In this document: piece after piece, positions 1 to 11,409 of the stretch
Layout of the letters: every line of letters begins with the position of its first letter
Numbering within the stretch: the stretch's first letter is position 1
Assembly: GCA_942486035.1 (NCBI GenBank)
Contig: CALNXK010000022.1
Span: 331,001-395,000 of the forward strand
Length of the DNA: 64,000 nucleotides
Source of the DNA: Porites lobata
Taxonomy: Eukaryota > Cnidaria > Anthozoa > Scleractinia > Poritidae
Reading direction: 5' to 3'
Notes under the pieces: model-generated
Told to the model about the DNA's origin: nothing
What the model saw: the letters and a program-made list of their open reading frames with translations, nothing else
Database searches by the model: none
Position numbers and translations under genes: made by a program

Positions 1-289
1 GATCAATGTTACTTTTGTGGATGCAGTAGCGACCGTAGATGTCCTCATAGCAAACAATAATGACGTAAATCTTGTCAAAACTTGAACTATAAAGTCTGCA
101 TGATTTCAAATCGTCGTCACGCTTTAAAAGAATAAACAAACTTCGACCGCGCTTACTCATATTGGTATTTTTTTTTTCATTTGTTTGCCCCCTGAAATAC
201 CACCTATTTTATCTTATCAATTTAGAGCGGGTGCAGAGATGGCGGGTATGGTGACTGAATAAAGTCTAATTGACTTTTCTTTTCAACAG

Positions 290-3200
290 CCATAACGACG
301 GAGGACTGTTCATTTCTTGTGGAGTTTCATCTTCCATCAAGTGGAGACACTAATTCTATCGACAAACAGTTCGTCGTACGACTGACAGATTCGCGCAAAA
401 CCCTGAAGCTTATTCTTGTGAGTCCAATGGGGATACCCGACATCGTAATTCCGAACATTGACGACGACTTTGACCTCACAAAACTTGAAGTGTTAATTCC
501 TTTCAGCAGTGCCGCCGGGGGGATGATTATAGTACTGATTGCAATCTTAATCTACGGCTACAAAACGCGCCCAAAAGATGCACACCACCGCGATCGAGAC
601 AACCAACTCCATTTCCGACATGTGTTGTTCGTCGTTTGGTTTGTCGGTATGAGACTTTTGAAAAGTTTCCTCCTGACATTGACTGTGTTTTCCGTCATCC
701 TCACTGCCATTCACTATACAAACGTAAGGACCTTACAAAAATACAGAACGTTTCACGAAGAACAGAAAGACCTGGAGAGGGCCTTTATGAAACAGATGGA
801 CACACACAGGGTACAAGAAATTAACCGCCAGTGGTCAGTTCTTGACAAAGGAAAGCTGATCTGCGATCAAAAGTTAAAAGAGCTGAATATGTTTCTGGAG
901 AAATATTTCAAAGAGATGAAAGAAAGGCAGGAAGAGGAAATGAGAAGAAAATACATTATTTTGGCCGCTAAACATCGAATCGATAACCAGTTTAAAGAGG
1001 CGAGAGTGAAATTTGAAAGAGAGAGAAAGCGGATGAACGAACAATTGTCATCTTACTCCAGAGAACTTAATTCAAGGCTGTCACAGATCCAAAACAAAAT
1101 CGAGAGTAGTTTCTGGTTAAAAGCAGCACGCGGACTGTACAAAGTTTTAAACGGAATTGCGAAGACTTTTGGAAAAAGCATGAAACCTTTTATCCGCTGG
1201 GTTGGTCTATCAGTAAGTTTTCCGAACATTCACGTCAGCCTGCCATCTTTCGATGATCTTTTCGACGATTTCGCCTTGAGCTCCTTAACTCCCCACGATT
1301 CAGAATCAAACTCCTCTTTTATCGAAGATGTTTTCAAATCAGATACAAGAATAAGCATCAAGGAAATATCCGTCCCAGAACTGAACATATCCAGTCCTTT
1401 TAGCAAAGGAAGGGCCAAAGAATTGCTTGCTTTGGACTGGATCGTGCAATTGTACCAGAGCGGAATGTTCACCGTCATTTTAATAGTTTTGGACAGTTTG
1501 TGGTTTATCTATCGCCACAGCAAAACGTATCAACTCGCTGTAGTACTTATTCACGGCTTTCCCAAGATCTATCAGCTGGAACAAATACAGATGAAAGAGG
1601 AAAAAAAAGAAAAGAAAAAGAAGAAAAAGGAAGACAAACTGCAACAGAAAGCGAGAAACGAAAATGACGATGGGAATGAGGAAAATTCTATTGAGAAGCA
1701 AGAAAAATCCAGCAAGGGGCAAGACAAAATAAATGGGGAAACTGAGATTCAAGAGCTAGAACATCTACAGGAGGAAGAGGAAAAGAAAGAAAATTCGAAA
1801 AAGAAGAAAAAGGAAGAAAAGCTGCAACCGAAAGGTGCGAAAAAAGCGAGAAAGGAAAATGAAGATGTAAGGACGATTGATGGTAAGGAAAATTCTCTTC
1901 AGCTGCAGGAAAGATCTGGCAAGGGAAAAGACAAAATAAATTTGGAAACTAAGATTCAAGAGCTGGATCGTATACAGAAGGATCAGGAAAAGAAAGAAAA
2001 GAAGACAAAGGAAGACAACCTCGAGAAGAAAAATGCGAAAAAAGCCAGACAGGAAAAAGACAAAGGGAAGGCGATTGATTGTAGCAAAAATTCGATTGAT
2101 CTGCAAGAAACGTTTAACGAGGGCAAGAACAAAATAAATACAGAGAGAGAAGAGAAAACAACAGAATTTCGTGATGTGACTTCCGAACAAGATGTAAATA
2201 CAAAACCCACTGAAAAAGAAATAGTCAATGAACAAGATGAAATCGATGGCTCCGAGACCCCGAGGAATTCCAGTAAGTTTAGTGAAGACGAACCTAAATG
2301 GAAAAAGGGGATTAACCATGGTCTTAAAGGAGTTGATCTACTAAACACAGCATTTGTTAAGTTCCTTGTCAAACTCAAAGAACTGAATTATCAGGTGAGT
2401 TAAGGTTTTGTGTTTTCAGACAGGGTTCGTACAGGTTATGGAAAACCTGGAAAGTCATGGAATTTAGGAATTTCATTTTCAAGGCCTGGAAAGTCGTGGA
2501 ATTTAATTGTCGGTCCTTGAAAGTCATGGAAATATTAAAGTTTTGTTTGGTAGATTAGATACTGCAGATGGCAAAGTAAGGATAACGTAAGATAAAGAGG
2601 AGTAATTAGACTGCGCGAACGGCACGCATTTTGATGGATGCCAGAGTTTGTTTCTGTTGAACTGTTTTAAAAGGTAAAAAAAAAAAAAATACTCAAACAA
2701 GTAAAGTTTTGAAAATTTTCGAAAGTGACAGCTAAATCTTAGGTCATGGGAAACTAGAAAAGGTCATGGAAAAGTCATGGAATTTGAAGAACTCAAAAGA
2801 GTACGAACCCTGTCAGATGTACTTACCAAGGACTCGGTAAAATGCGCAGCACAGATGCGAGGACTGTAGTTTCATCAGTCGGTAACCCTCATTATATACA
2901 CGATGATGTTGGGTCGACTGATCAATATGCTTGCCGAGAACGGCCCATCCTACCAGCAGAGCCTCTTTCTGTCTTCTTGAGTGAGGAGGAGAAAAGGACG
3001 TTCTACCTGAACCGCGTCAAACCTTTGAGGTCGCCACAGCCCCCAACTTTTGGACAAGTCAATCTTGTTTTTTAAGTCGTCAAACTGATTTTTTCGATTG
3101 CGAGCATCCGTTTATTACAGCAAGGAGCTCAAAAGTGTGACTGCTTTTGATTTATTCACATACTGCACATTCTTTCGTGCAGATTCAATCCAATTAGAAG

Positions 3201-6011
3201 TCAGCTGGAAACTGCCCTCGTCTTTTGATTGGTTAATGTTTGCATGAAAGAATTTGAACTAATTAAAGGAGGTCACACTTTGAGGCACCTTGCTGTATTA
3301 TTACAGCAAGGTCATAACTGAGTCATAACTGAGCCCGCTGTTCCAAGCGCGCGGCTGTTAGGCCTGTGTTCGAAACTAAATCCTAGGAACATTCCGCGCA
3401 TGCTCGACAAATATCATACTCGGTTCATGCAGAGTCTTTCTCGAGTACGACAAAATCGAGTAATTGAAATTAAGTCTCTGCTAGTGGGGTGAGGACAACC
3501 TTAACATATATAAAACATGAAACGTTCCTGTCCAGAGGAGGGCCCAAAACGAACTAAACAGATCATTTTCTGACATTTTTTCTTCCTTAGATCAACAACA
3601 CCAATCTGGTTCCGATGTGCGTGCTCTCGGTGATTGCCATTTTGTCCGTATATGTTGTCATAGTAACCGCTAAACACTCCATGAACGTGGAAACGTTGGA
3701 AGTGGTTGGATATTTCGACCTCAAGATGGCACCTCTGCTAACAATGAGAAAGATTGTCAATACACGAATAACTTCGAGTGCGTTTTTGGTTAATGAGGTC
3801 CACATTCCCTACTACGAGAACAGGTAACTGAGTTACGCGGGGCACCTAGTTCTAGGGTATTTACCATTTACACAAACCACCCGAGTGGAAATCAGTGACG
3901 GATTTAGGGAAGGGGCCCGAGGGGCCCGCCCCGTCCCCTTATTTTTAGACCAAAATGAGGCCCGAAGGACCGAAAAAAGTGGTCACCATAAGCCCCAATA
4001 TCCACATACAAATTCTCCAAACTGGTCTCTATAAATTTCCATAAAAAAAACAAGTTGAGAGAATTTGGTAGAAGATCAAAGCATTTTCTCTTAGGTGATT
4101 ATTTTATCAATTCTCACAACCTTTTCGGTTGATTGTGTATTGATATAGTTAGGAGAGAATTGACGTTGGTCACTTTTGGGACTTAAAGGGTTAAGTGGAT
4201 GATCAATCAAAATGAAGTTCGTTTGTAGCGTATGTATTAGGGCAACAAATAAGAATTGAAATGTTTAGTCCCATGTAAGGGAATCCAGGACAGTCTTGGA
4301 CTCTGGACTCCACGCTGTGGATTCCGGATTCCAGGTTCTGGATTCCAGTCTTTTTCAGTAGAGCTTGGATTCTGGATTCCAATCTTTAGTGGGATTCCGG
4401 ATTCCCTGAGCTGTATTCTGCATTCCAAAACCCAGGATTTCGGATTCCACAAGCAAATTTCCCTTACACAGAGTGGAATGTTGATATTAGGGTCTGAAAG
4501 GTTAAATAACTCGCCCAACGAACTACCCTATGGTTTACAAGGATGCGTGACTAGGTACGAATGCCTTTAGGGAAGTAAGCCCGGGATTACAAAGTCGTTC
4601 TACTTTTGCAAAGAAGCATAGAGGTAAACAAATAGAAGACAAAAAACTTTATCACTTTTTAACGAAGTAGACTATTCTGTCAGAATCGATTTTGTTTAGT
4701 CCTCTCCGCGCGCTTTTGAGTTTACAAGGTTGCGCTGTCTCTGCTAAATCTGCCTAATGCCTAGAACGGCTTCTTGTCAGCTACCCTTTTGCTTACCGAG
4801 AATGATACAACGTGCCGAACTGAGAGAGAACTTCCTTCCAAGCTGAAAAAGCCCATGTTTTTATCCTTTCATTTCCAGGGTGAATGCTAGGATTGCTTTT
4901 TACAGGAAAAAGGCTAAAATGTATCAAGCATACCAATGCTCTAAGGCTGACCTGCACAATGAGGAGTATTGCTCGTGGAGAGAACAAGAAAGTTGCCAAG
5001 GAGTTGGTGCTTATAATCAGGGCTTCCTCGATAACTTGACTCAGTTTGAATGTAACTTAGAACCTGTCTTGGCTCAAAGGTGATTACCGTATTTTTACTC
5101 CTCCTCCTTCTCCTCCTCCTCCTCCTCATCATCATCATCATCATAATTATCATCATCGTCATCATCACCATCACCATAGTCATCATCATCATTATTATCG
5201 TCATCACCATCATCACTATTGTCAACATCATCATCTCCATCATCATCACCATCAACACCATCTTCATCATCGTCATTATCATCATCACCATCATCATCAT
5301 CGTCGTCGTCTTCATCACCATAATCGTTATCATCTTCATAACATCATTAATTCACCTTCATCGGAAGCAACATGAACATGCTGCAGCAAGCTAAAGCATC
5401 ATAATCCACGTCATACCTCTTTGTAAATTCAGTCATCATGAGTTTCCTGTTCTTCCGTTGCCTAGCCAACGGAGGCGAGTCTGAGTAATTAGGGCACATA
5501 TGTATTAAAAAGTGACTAATGTACGGTGGAGTAGAAGCTTGGAAACCAGATCGTAATGAAATTGCGGCGAAAAAAACCGTATTTATGTCTCTTGATACCT
5601 AAGTAAAGTTCTTGATTAACAGTTTTCTTTAATTTCAGATTCATCAAGTTCGACCGATTCCGCTATAAAGAGAGGCACAAGAAGGTGATATCACCTTACG
5701 TGGCTGCTCTCCAAGGTCTCATCCTGGATACTTTCTACATGATCTTAATTGTTATCGGAATTTTCATCGTTTTCAAAATCCTGGGCATCGCTGTGTTCCT
5801 GTTGCTTAAAAAGTTTGATCTTGTACGGCAAGTAAAACACTACCAGACCAATCAAGACCTCACTAGAGAAATGGCTGTTCCCCATTGCATTAAATATCCC
5901 TCATCGGAACAAATCGAAAGAGAGATCAGACCCATTCAATTGTCTGAGGAGATGAGAAGAAAATTTGGCCCTACTGTCCGAGAGGGGTACAGCACTCAGT
6001 GGGTCAAGTAG
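290..6011 (+). CDS. Gene A: multi-pass membrane protein, 3' part (paralog of gene B)
   Basis: Exons read as 290-2394, 3591-3823, 4879-5079 and 5639-6011 (TAG stop). Junctions agree in phase (0, 2, 2) with donors GTGAGT, GTAACT and GTGATT. The first visible exon follows a TTTCAACAG acceptor, so the 5' exons lie outside the window; 969 residues are visible. Hydrophobic segments lie near visible residues 67-90, 110-141, 390-410, 707-730 and 868-900. Between the second and third is a charged, probably coiled-coil loop of about 250 residues. Between the third and fourth is a Lys/Glu-rich cytosolic insertion (about 434-665) of roughly three tandem units. The order of membrane segments, and short stretches such as RxSKTYQ after the third segment and LxPMCV at the fourth, match gene B. 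The family is not recognised. The five-segment topology recalls prominins, but I see no prominin sequence signature. The gene structure is well supported; the function is unknown. Confidence 0.85.
1594..2290 (+). repeat. Tandem Lys/Glu-rich repeats inside gene A coding exon
   Basis: The cytosolic loop after the third membrane segment of gene A contains about three imperfect units of 66-69 residues. Each carries a poly-Lys/Glu block, then AKKAR-like, then NS...Q, then a DKIN.ET landmark. The DNA behind that landmark recurs near 1722, 1930 and 2127 (spacing about 207 and 198 bases, both multiples of three). Gene B has no counterpart at this place, so the expansion arose in gene A or was lost from B. 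Confidence 0.75.
2421..2812. mobile_element. hAT-like MITE with 5-bp target duplication, intron of gene A
   Basis: Ends are CAGGGTTCGTAC and GTACGAACCCTG. The element is flanked on both sides by TCAGA (2416-2420 and 2813-2817), a 5-bp target duplication. The interior repeats short phrases around AAAGTCATGGAA. There is no coding capacity. CAGGG ends with a short duplication fit hAT-type non-autonomous elements. Confidence 0.75.
3118..3295. mobile_element. Tc1/mariner-like MITE, intron of gene A
   Basis: TA-flanked element with inverted ends CAGCAAGG and CCTTGCTG. The similarity continues inward as an inverted copy of a CAAAGTGTGAC-like stretch. TA flanks and CAG ends fit Tc1/mariner-derived short elements. 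Confidence 0.6.
3985..4190. mobile_element. TTAA-associated MITE copy, left end worn
   Basis: This stretch shares its interior (AAGCCCCAATAT, AGATCAAAGCATTTT, TCTCACAACCTTTT, TTAGGAGA) with the intact element at 47637-47839. It ends in AAAGGG followed by TTAA. The left terminus is not recognisable. Confidence 0.6.
4256..4470. repeat. GGATTCC-rich dispersed element, copy 1
   Basis: The stretch is dominated by the phrase TGGATTCCGGATTCC and variants. It begins with a CATGTAAGGGAATCCAGG-like end. A related copy lies at 21735-21970 near gene C. Open frames across it are low-complexity shadows and not genes. Confidence 0.55.
5094..5345. repeat. Trinucleotide microsatellite (TCC)n then (TCA)n in gene A intron
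   Basis: About 250 bases of CTC/CTT and then CAT/ATC trinucleotides begin only about 15 bases downstream of the gene A donor at 5080. Frames through it translate to poly-Ile/Met and are not coding. Confidence 0.95.
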
Positions 6012-7050
6012 TACAGTCTGTTTCTCTGCCGTACACGCAATCCATGATTTCATATAACGTATTCTGTAAATACAACAAAGTCGATTTATACTTGAGACGA
6101 AAGATGGGACATCGTACAAATTGGTCGAGGGCGTGATAGATTTGTCTTATTTACAGTTGAACCTCTATTGATTGGGGGACACATTCTATTTAGTGGCCAG
6201 TTACTGGATGGAATCCCGGCAGACAAAGTATCAGTAAATTATTATTAACACTGCAATACTATGTTACTGTAGTCGTCTTTTCGATTTTGCATACAATCTG
6301 CATTAATGTGGTTTTCGGTCTTTATTCATTTCCATCTTTTTGGCATCTCCTCCCCTCAACTGTGGAACGATATGCCTCCAGAAATAGGATCTTGCTTCAA
6401 TTTATGACTTTAGGAAAAAATTCCAAGACTTATCTTTTTAACAAATAAGTATTACTTTTCAATATTTTTAATATTTTATCCATCATTGAAGTTTTGTATT
6501 TTTCTTTTAACACTTATTGGAAAGCGGCGTTAAGCGCTAACGGAATTTTTTTATCACAGAGGGAGAAACATTTTGTTTTTTTTTTCTTTTGTTATAACTC
6601 TACAGGTTCGTACATAGTCTTGAATTCTTGAAAAAGTCTTGAAATTTGCCCAGCTCTATAAGTGATTTTTTTTTTCGTTTTGGTCAAATCTTATTCAGTC
6701 TGGTTTGCAGCGCATCATGAAAAAAGCTTTGTTTAGTCCTGTGTTTTTTAAGTTCTCTAATTATCACCTATTTGATAACCTTGAGTCTGGAAAAATAAAT
6801 TAATGTTTTGGAAAAAAGTCTGGAAAGAAATCTTGATTTTTGGATCCAAAAATCTGTATATAGTCTAGTTGATTGTTTATCATATTCAATGAGAGAGACG
6901 CTTTTCAATATTTAATCTGTAAATGAGACAGTATCTGCTGCGATATTTATGATGTACAGTAGTTTTTTAAGTTTTCTTTGAGTTCAAAAAGATTATATTT
7001 TTGTAAATAATGTAAATAAATATTGAAATAAAGGATTTTCTTCCAAATGA

Positions 7051-7107
7051 TAAAATTCATCATCGTCATCATCATCTTCATCGTCGTCGTCGTCATTATT
7101 ATTAGGG
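7051..7107. repeat. (CAT)n/(CGT)n microsatellite
   Basis: About 57 bases of CATCATCGT/CGTCGTCGT trinucleotides followed by ATT units, just before the TTAA-flanked element at 7115. Confidence 0.9.
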
Positions 7108-7114
7108 ACCTTAA

Positions 7115-7315
7115 GCAAAGACGTTTTGGAGCGACGCACGTCAACCGGAAGTGAGGCCTTCTTCTCTTTTATATGCCTTGACTCTAACAAATTTGTATTG
7201 CTAAGTTTCTTTTCTCTTATAAAAACGATTTGCCCGAGAGTTTGAACCAATCCACTACCCAATGATGCAAAAAGTCCACTTCCGGTTGACGTCCGTCGCT
7301 CAAAAACGCTGTTGC
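7115..7315. mobile_element. TTAA-flanked MITE
   Basis: A 201-bp element lies between TTAA at 7111-7114 and TTAA at 7316-7319. It has long terminal inverted repeats that include GCGACGCACGTCAACCGG on the left and an inverted near-copy on the right (CCGGTTGACGTCCGTCGC). The TTAA target duplication suggests mobilisation by a piggyBac-type transposase; this is inference. Confidence 0.75.
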
Positions 7316-8314
7316 TTAAGCTCTCTATTAGTAGTATCATTCTCTTTAAGCTGCCACTTCTCCCTTCAGTGAGGATGGCGCTTAATTGAGGTGTGACGCC
7401 GGTTTATGCCGGTTATAAAGTCGTTGGGATGTTCAGTGGCAATTACTTGTATCTGTGTATTTCATTCACATCATTTTTAGCTGTGATCAGTTCTTTCCTA
7501 TATTAATTACTACTCACTGTTAAGTTTAAAAAATGCAAGTGTTACTACGAACACTTCGGGCCTTAGCCTTTAGCCGTAAACTTGTCAATAGATTTCCCCT
7601 TAGCTGCTTATTCAGGATTAGACTTTAGTGTGCTATTGGTGGGTTAAAACGCGAGTTATGGCAACCAGTTGTGTGTTTAGCACCCTGGTCTGGTTCCAAG
7701 CCCCTTAGCCGGGGGTGACGTAAACCTTGCTTTGTTACAAAACTTTCTGCTTTCATGAACATTTGCATGTGAAAAACAGAAAGGTACTGGTCATCTCTAG
7801 CCTCGCTTCTGTTCAAAGGCCAGGACACTAAGTACAGACAACGGTAAAATGGCCTATTCGGGAAAAGGATAACAATGACCGACGGTAACGTGAGCGCCAA
7901 ATTGAAAGCGCGCGTTTTTGCCAGATTTTATGGAAATTAGCCATATTTTAACATTTTAGTTGCGATAAATATGAAACTCCTTCAGTTTATTGATTTTATG
8001 CGAGCACTTCTAATCACTTTCCCCCGCTATGATTCAGGTTTAAGAACTAGTCTGAATATGTTGCATAAAGGGGGACATTCTCCTCTTTTATTCTCCTTTG
8101 ATTCTTAATAAACTGTTAGCATAGCCGAATAATCAGCGCCGCAAAATATATACTAACGAAAAATGTGATAAGAATCACAGCAAAACGTAATAATTGGTCA
8201 AGGGAGAATTTTAAATCACTTTTCAAACCAAAACGTATTAAAACTTTACTGTTAATGACTTTCTTTCCTTTTGTTCAAGGAGGATATCGCACATCAGAGT
8301 GCTCCTTCTTCCTC

Positions 8315-8525
8315 CTCAGACGCTTCGTATTTCGCCTACGTCACTTGCACATCTGCCATTATTCGCCTTATTTGCCCCCCAAAATTTTGCATAACCTTTT
8401 TTTTTTTTTCATTTCTCCTGGGTATTACAGCCGTACCAAGAGAAACTGAAAACAATGCTTATGCAAAATTTTCGGGGGCAAATAAGGTGCATGGGAGATG
8501 TGCAAGTTGCGCATAAAGCGAGCGC
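8315..8525. repeat. Inverted repeat / foldback element
   Basis: The left arm (about 8319-8397, with TTGCACATCTGCC and CTTATTTGCCCC) is inverted in the right arm (about 8458-8525, with GGGGGCAAATAAGG and GATGTGCAA). A short T-rich loop separates them. It is followed by GGTGACGAATCGCAAG, a phrase with a near-copy at 22214 (GGTGACGAAGCGCAAG). Confidence 0.65.
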
Positions 8526-9469
8526 GAGACTGGTGACGAATCGCAAGGAACCATGGGAAGGAGAAAGAAGAGAGGCGAAGCGGGTCTCGCCCGTTTTCTC
8601 CTTCCCGCCTCCTTTTTCCCGCAAATTTTTATCTCGAGAGAGAGAGAGACCGTCTACGTACGAGGAACCGAGTTCACCCTTCCTAATTTTAGTGAAGTAT
8701 GAACAAAACTCGCAAAATTTCTCGTAACACTGAGACACTACACCTTTCCGGCTTGAGGTCTCGTGCTGCCACTTTGTGATAAATTCCAGCGCAGTATTTA
8801 AAAATAGGCTTTTATTTCCTGACTTATTCTATTATCACGACGTATAGACTGGAACAGTCTGTATTCACAGCAGTGGAAAAAAACAACTTTAATTAAAAGT
8901 AGTTAAAGGAATTTTTTTCTCAGTGGTAAAAAGGAAAACTATTTCTCCGTTAAATTAAAAGATTTTTGTTACGCCTGTTAGGCAGAATTTTAGCCTAACC
9001 TATTTAGCATGACATTACTACCCAAGTTTTATATGTACATCGACTGCGAGGATTGAAAACGCCATTCTTGTAACTATATCAACACACGAGTTCTGCGAGT
9101 GTGCGATTCTTTACAATTAGTGAAGGCCAACCATTTGTTATATGATTACTCACTCACAGAGATATATATATCATTAACTGTAATAATCACAGGAGTTCAG
9201 GCTTCAGGAGTAATCATTGATCGTTTATTGCGACAGTGCTGTTTCGTATGGTCCGAAATTGTAGGACCACACTCATCAGGCAACTTCAACGATATTAATA
9301 GTCAATGCTCTTCAATTAAATGAATTGAGCGCTCTACGGAATACGTTCTACCCAGAATACAAGTATCATTAACTGTACGTATATTCAATAGACGAGGGTC
9401 CGTGTTAGCTTTCCGTTAGCGAGCTTTAACAACAAGCTAAGTGCGCTGACGACCCCCGCCCGGACAAAA

Positions 9470-9739
9470 CTACAACCAGTTGCAAAAGTACTTGAGACAC
9501 TGTACCGTATTTTGGCATAAATGGCCTGTCCATGATCTTGTGCTTGTGATCCCCCTTCCCCCCCTTATCAAAGTTGCTAGCAATACAAGACCCTACTCAA
9601 AACTTGGAGGAACAACTTTGAGTGGGAGGGAGGAGGGAGGTCAGTATTATATTTTACAGACGTGTGACCAGGAGCGATTTGAAGCAAGAAAGGTCGTTTC
9701 TCCTTGGGAGTGTCTTAACATTTTTGCAACTGGTTGTAG
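9470..9739. mobile_element. Short element with ACAACCAGTTGCAAAA inverted ends
   Basis: CTACAACCAGTTGCAAAA on the left is inverted at the right as TTTTGCAACTGGTTGTAG, with imperfect extension inward. The size is 270 bp. No clear target duplication is seen. The open frame inside is not protein-like. Confidence 0.6.
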
Positions 9740-10163
9740 CAACCAGAAGATTGGTGTTTTGCTTGAATGAACGGTTCTGTCTGACACAACGTTCTTGACT
9801 CAAAGTTTTCAATTTCGCTCTCTTAGCATAACGTTATCGAGTCACAGTACTGAAAGAGAGAAAAGAAAAACCTACGGTTGTTATTGTTCAAGTCTACTAG
9901 GGACGTCAACGCTCTTGGTGCTGTATATCACTGTTGAGGCATGAAGAAATCTGAGCTATCATGTTCACGGTTCACTTTTATCATCTTTTAAAATTCGAGC
10001 AACCTAGACCTTTGGCGTTCTCTCTGGCCCTATTGTCCTCTTGAAGTTTGGGAAAGGGTGCTCGGCGAGTCTCTCTCGGTGACGTCGAGCAGACGGAACT
10101 CCTGGGGACTAGGCTGAAATTTGAGTACGACTAATTAAAATTCAAGAAACTAAACGTACTTAA

Positions 10164-11137
10164 AGGGACAGTGTCCCGATTATGCGCACGCGCGAGAGTC
10201 ATCTGTTTTTTCTTCAAAAGACAATAGAACTGTCAAATTGACTCGACAAGATTTCCTTCCGGACCGCACCGCCGACAGAGATTTGTTGTTTATATTCTCA
10301 AGTAATATTTTAGACTTTCGAAGAAGTCTTTCGTCTTATATAAAAATTTGGCTCGCGGTTCGAAGACTCATCGCGATTTTATCGCTAGCTGGGCCGCCTC
10401 GCGACCCGAAAATCTCGTTCCGCTCGCTTTAAAAACATATTTTCTAATTTGAAACTCGTGTCAGAGGTCAATAGCTCCAAGTCCAGTAATATCTGCCTGA
10501 TTTGCTCGCGTTCTAGCCTCAAACGTTTGAAAGACATAAATAAAAATGCAATCTCAACGCTATGAATCATCACAAAGGTTAGTCAAAAATGATATTACGA
10601 TTTCATGTCACTAGTTTTTCAAAACATGTAGCGCCTGTTTGTTCGATTTTGTCGGCCGTAGGGAGATTCATTTAAAAGTTTACTAACGCGTCGTTGCAAA
10701 ACATTCTGCTTCACGAAGCTCCCCTCCACAAGATCTCCTCAGTCACATCAATGTCTCAACGGTTTCTTTCTTACAGTCTTTATTGTTGCTGTTTCATTTC
10801 TGCGTATTCCTTTCACAATTATCTGAGCTTGTATGGAAGCTAGCAGAAGAAATAAGCCTTCAATCGGCATCAAAGTGCTTCCAATCTTTTGGTCCTCCGG
10901 CCAACGGCAATAAAAGTAACGCCAAAAAATCCAGATTTTGCCCAAATCGAAACTTAACAGGAACAATATATCATTGACCTATAATCCTGAGAAGTTTTAG
11001 TGTCGTATTGAACCCGGCCAAGCGCGATGCAAACGGATTTTTCAAGATTCTCTTACTCTCCTCGCATCTTTTGATTTCGCGACATCCTGTCCAAAAATCA
11101 AAGTTTGGTGCATGCGCAGTAACGGGATACTGTTCCT
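10164..11137. mobile_element. TTAA-flanked inverted-repeat element, about 1 kb
   Basis: The left end, AGGGACAGTGTCCCG followed by a TGCGCA-containing stretch, is inverted at the right end as an ACTGTTCCT terminus preceded by CATGCGCAGTAACGGGATA. TTAA sits directly outside both ends (10160-10163 and 11138-11141). Interior frames do not resemble a transposase, so this looks like a non-autonomous element. Confidence 0.65.
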
Positions 11138-11409
11138 TTAAAAACAGCTGTAAAGAGTTTCACCTTTCAAAGTAATCCTTTATATGTAAAAATATACAAC
11201 TTTTATACAAGTATATACAGTAATGTATGGGAAGGAAAAGGTTTGTTTGCAGAGCTCAAATGGAATCAATAAAAGTAAGTAGAATTTTTAGTAACATCAA
11301 ACATCTTGAAACAGAGACTACTATGAAAAATTAGAAGTTTCACAACAAATTCTTCTGAAAAAGTCAATTCTAAATCCAATGACCATTCCAGTTAGAAGGG
11401 TTGGGACTT

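Larger units (their letters stand above)
6012..10163. other. Region between genes A and B without a convincing gene
   Basis: No exon with both splice signals and protein-like composition was found. The stretch contains the 3' flank of gene A, including an AATAAA near 6794. It also holds a possible worn Tc1/mariner end at about 6154 (TACAGTTGAACC), a decayed relative of the 2421-2812 element near 6602 (GGTTCGTACATAG), a microsatellite, and three inverted-repeat elements listed separately. The open frames here are short and low in complexity. Confidence 0.6.

Noticed and set aside
2842..3075. 77-residue open frame in the first visible intron of gene A
   Set aside because: No matching acceptor and donor in phase with the flanking exons, and no similarity to the corresponding part of gene B. 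It probably arises by chance.
4941..5394. Long Met/Ile-rich frames on both strands
   Set aside because: They are translations of the (TCC)n/(TCA)n microsatellite.
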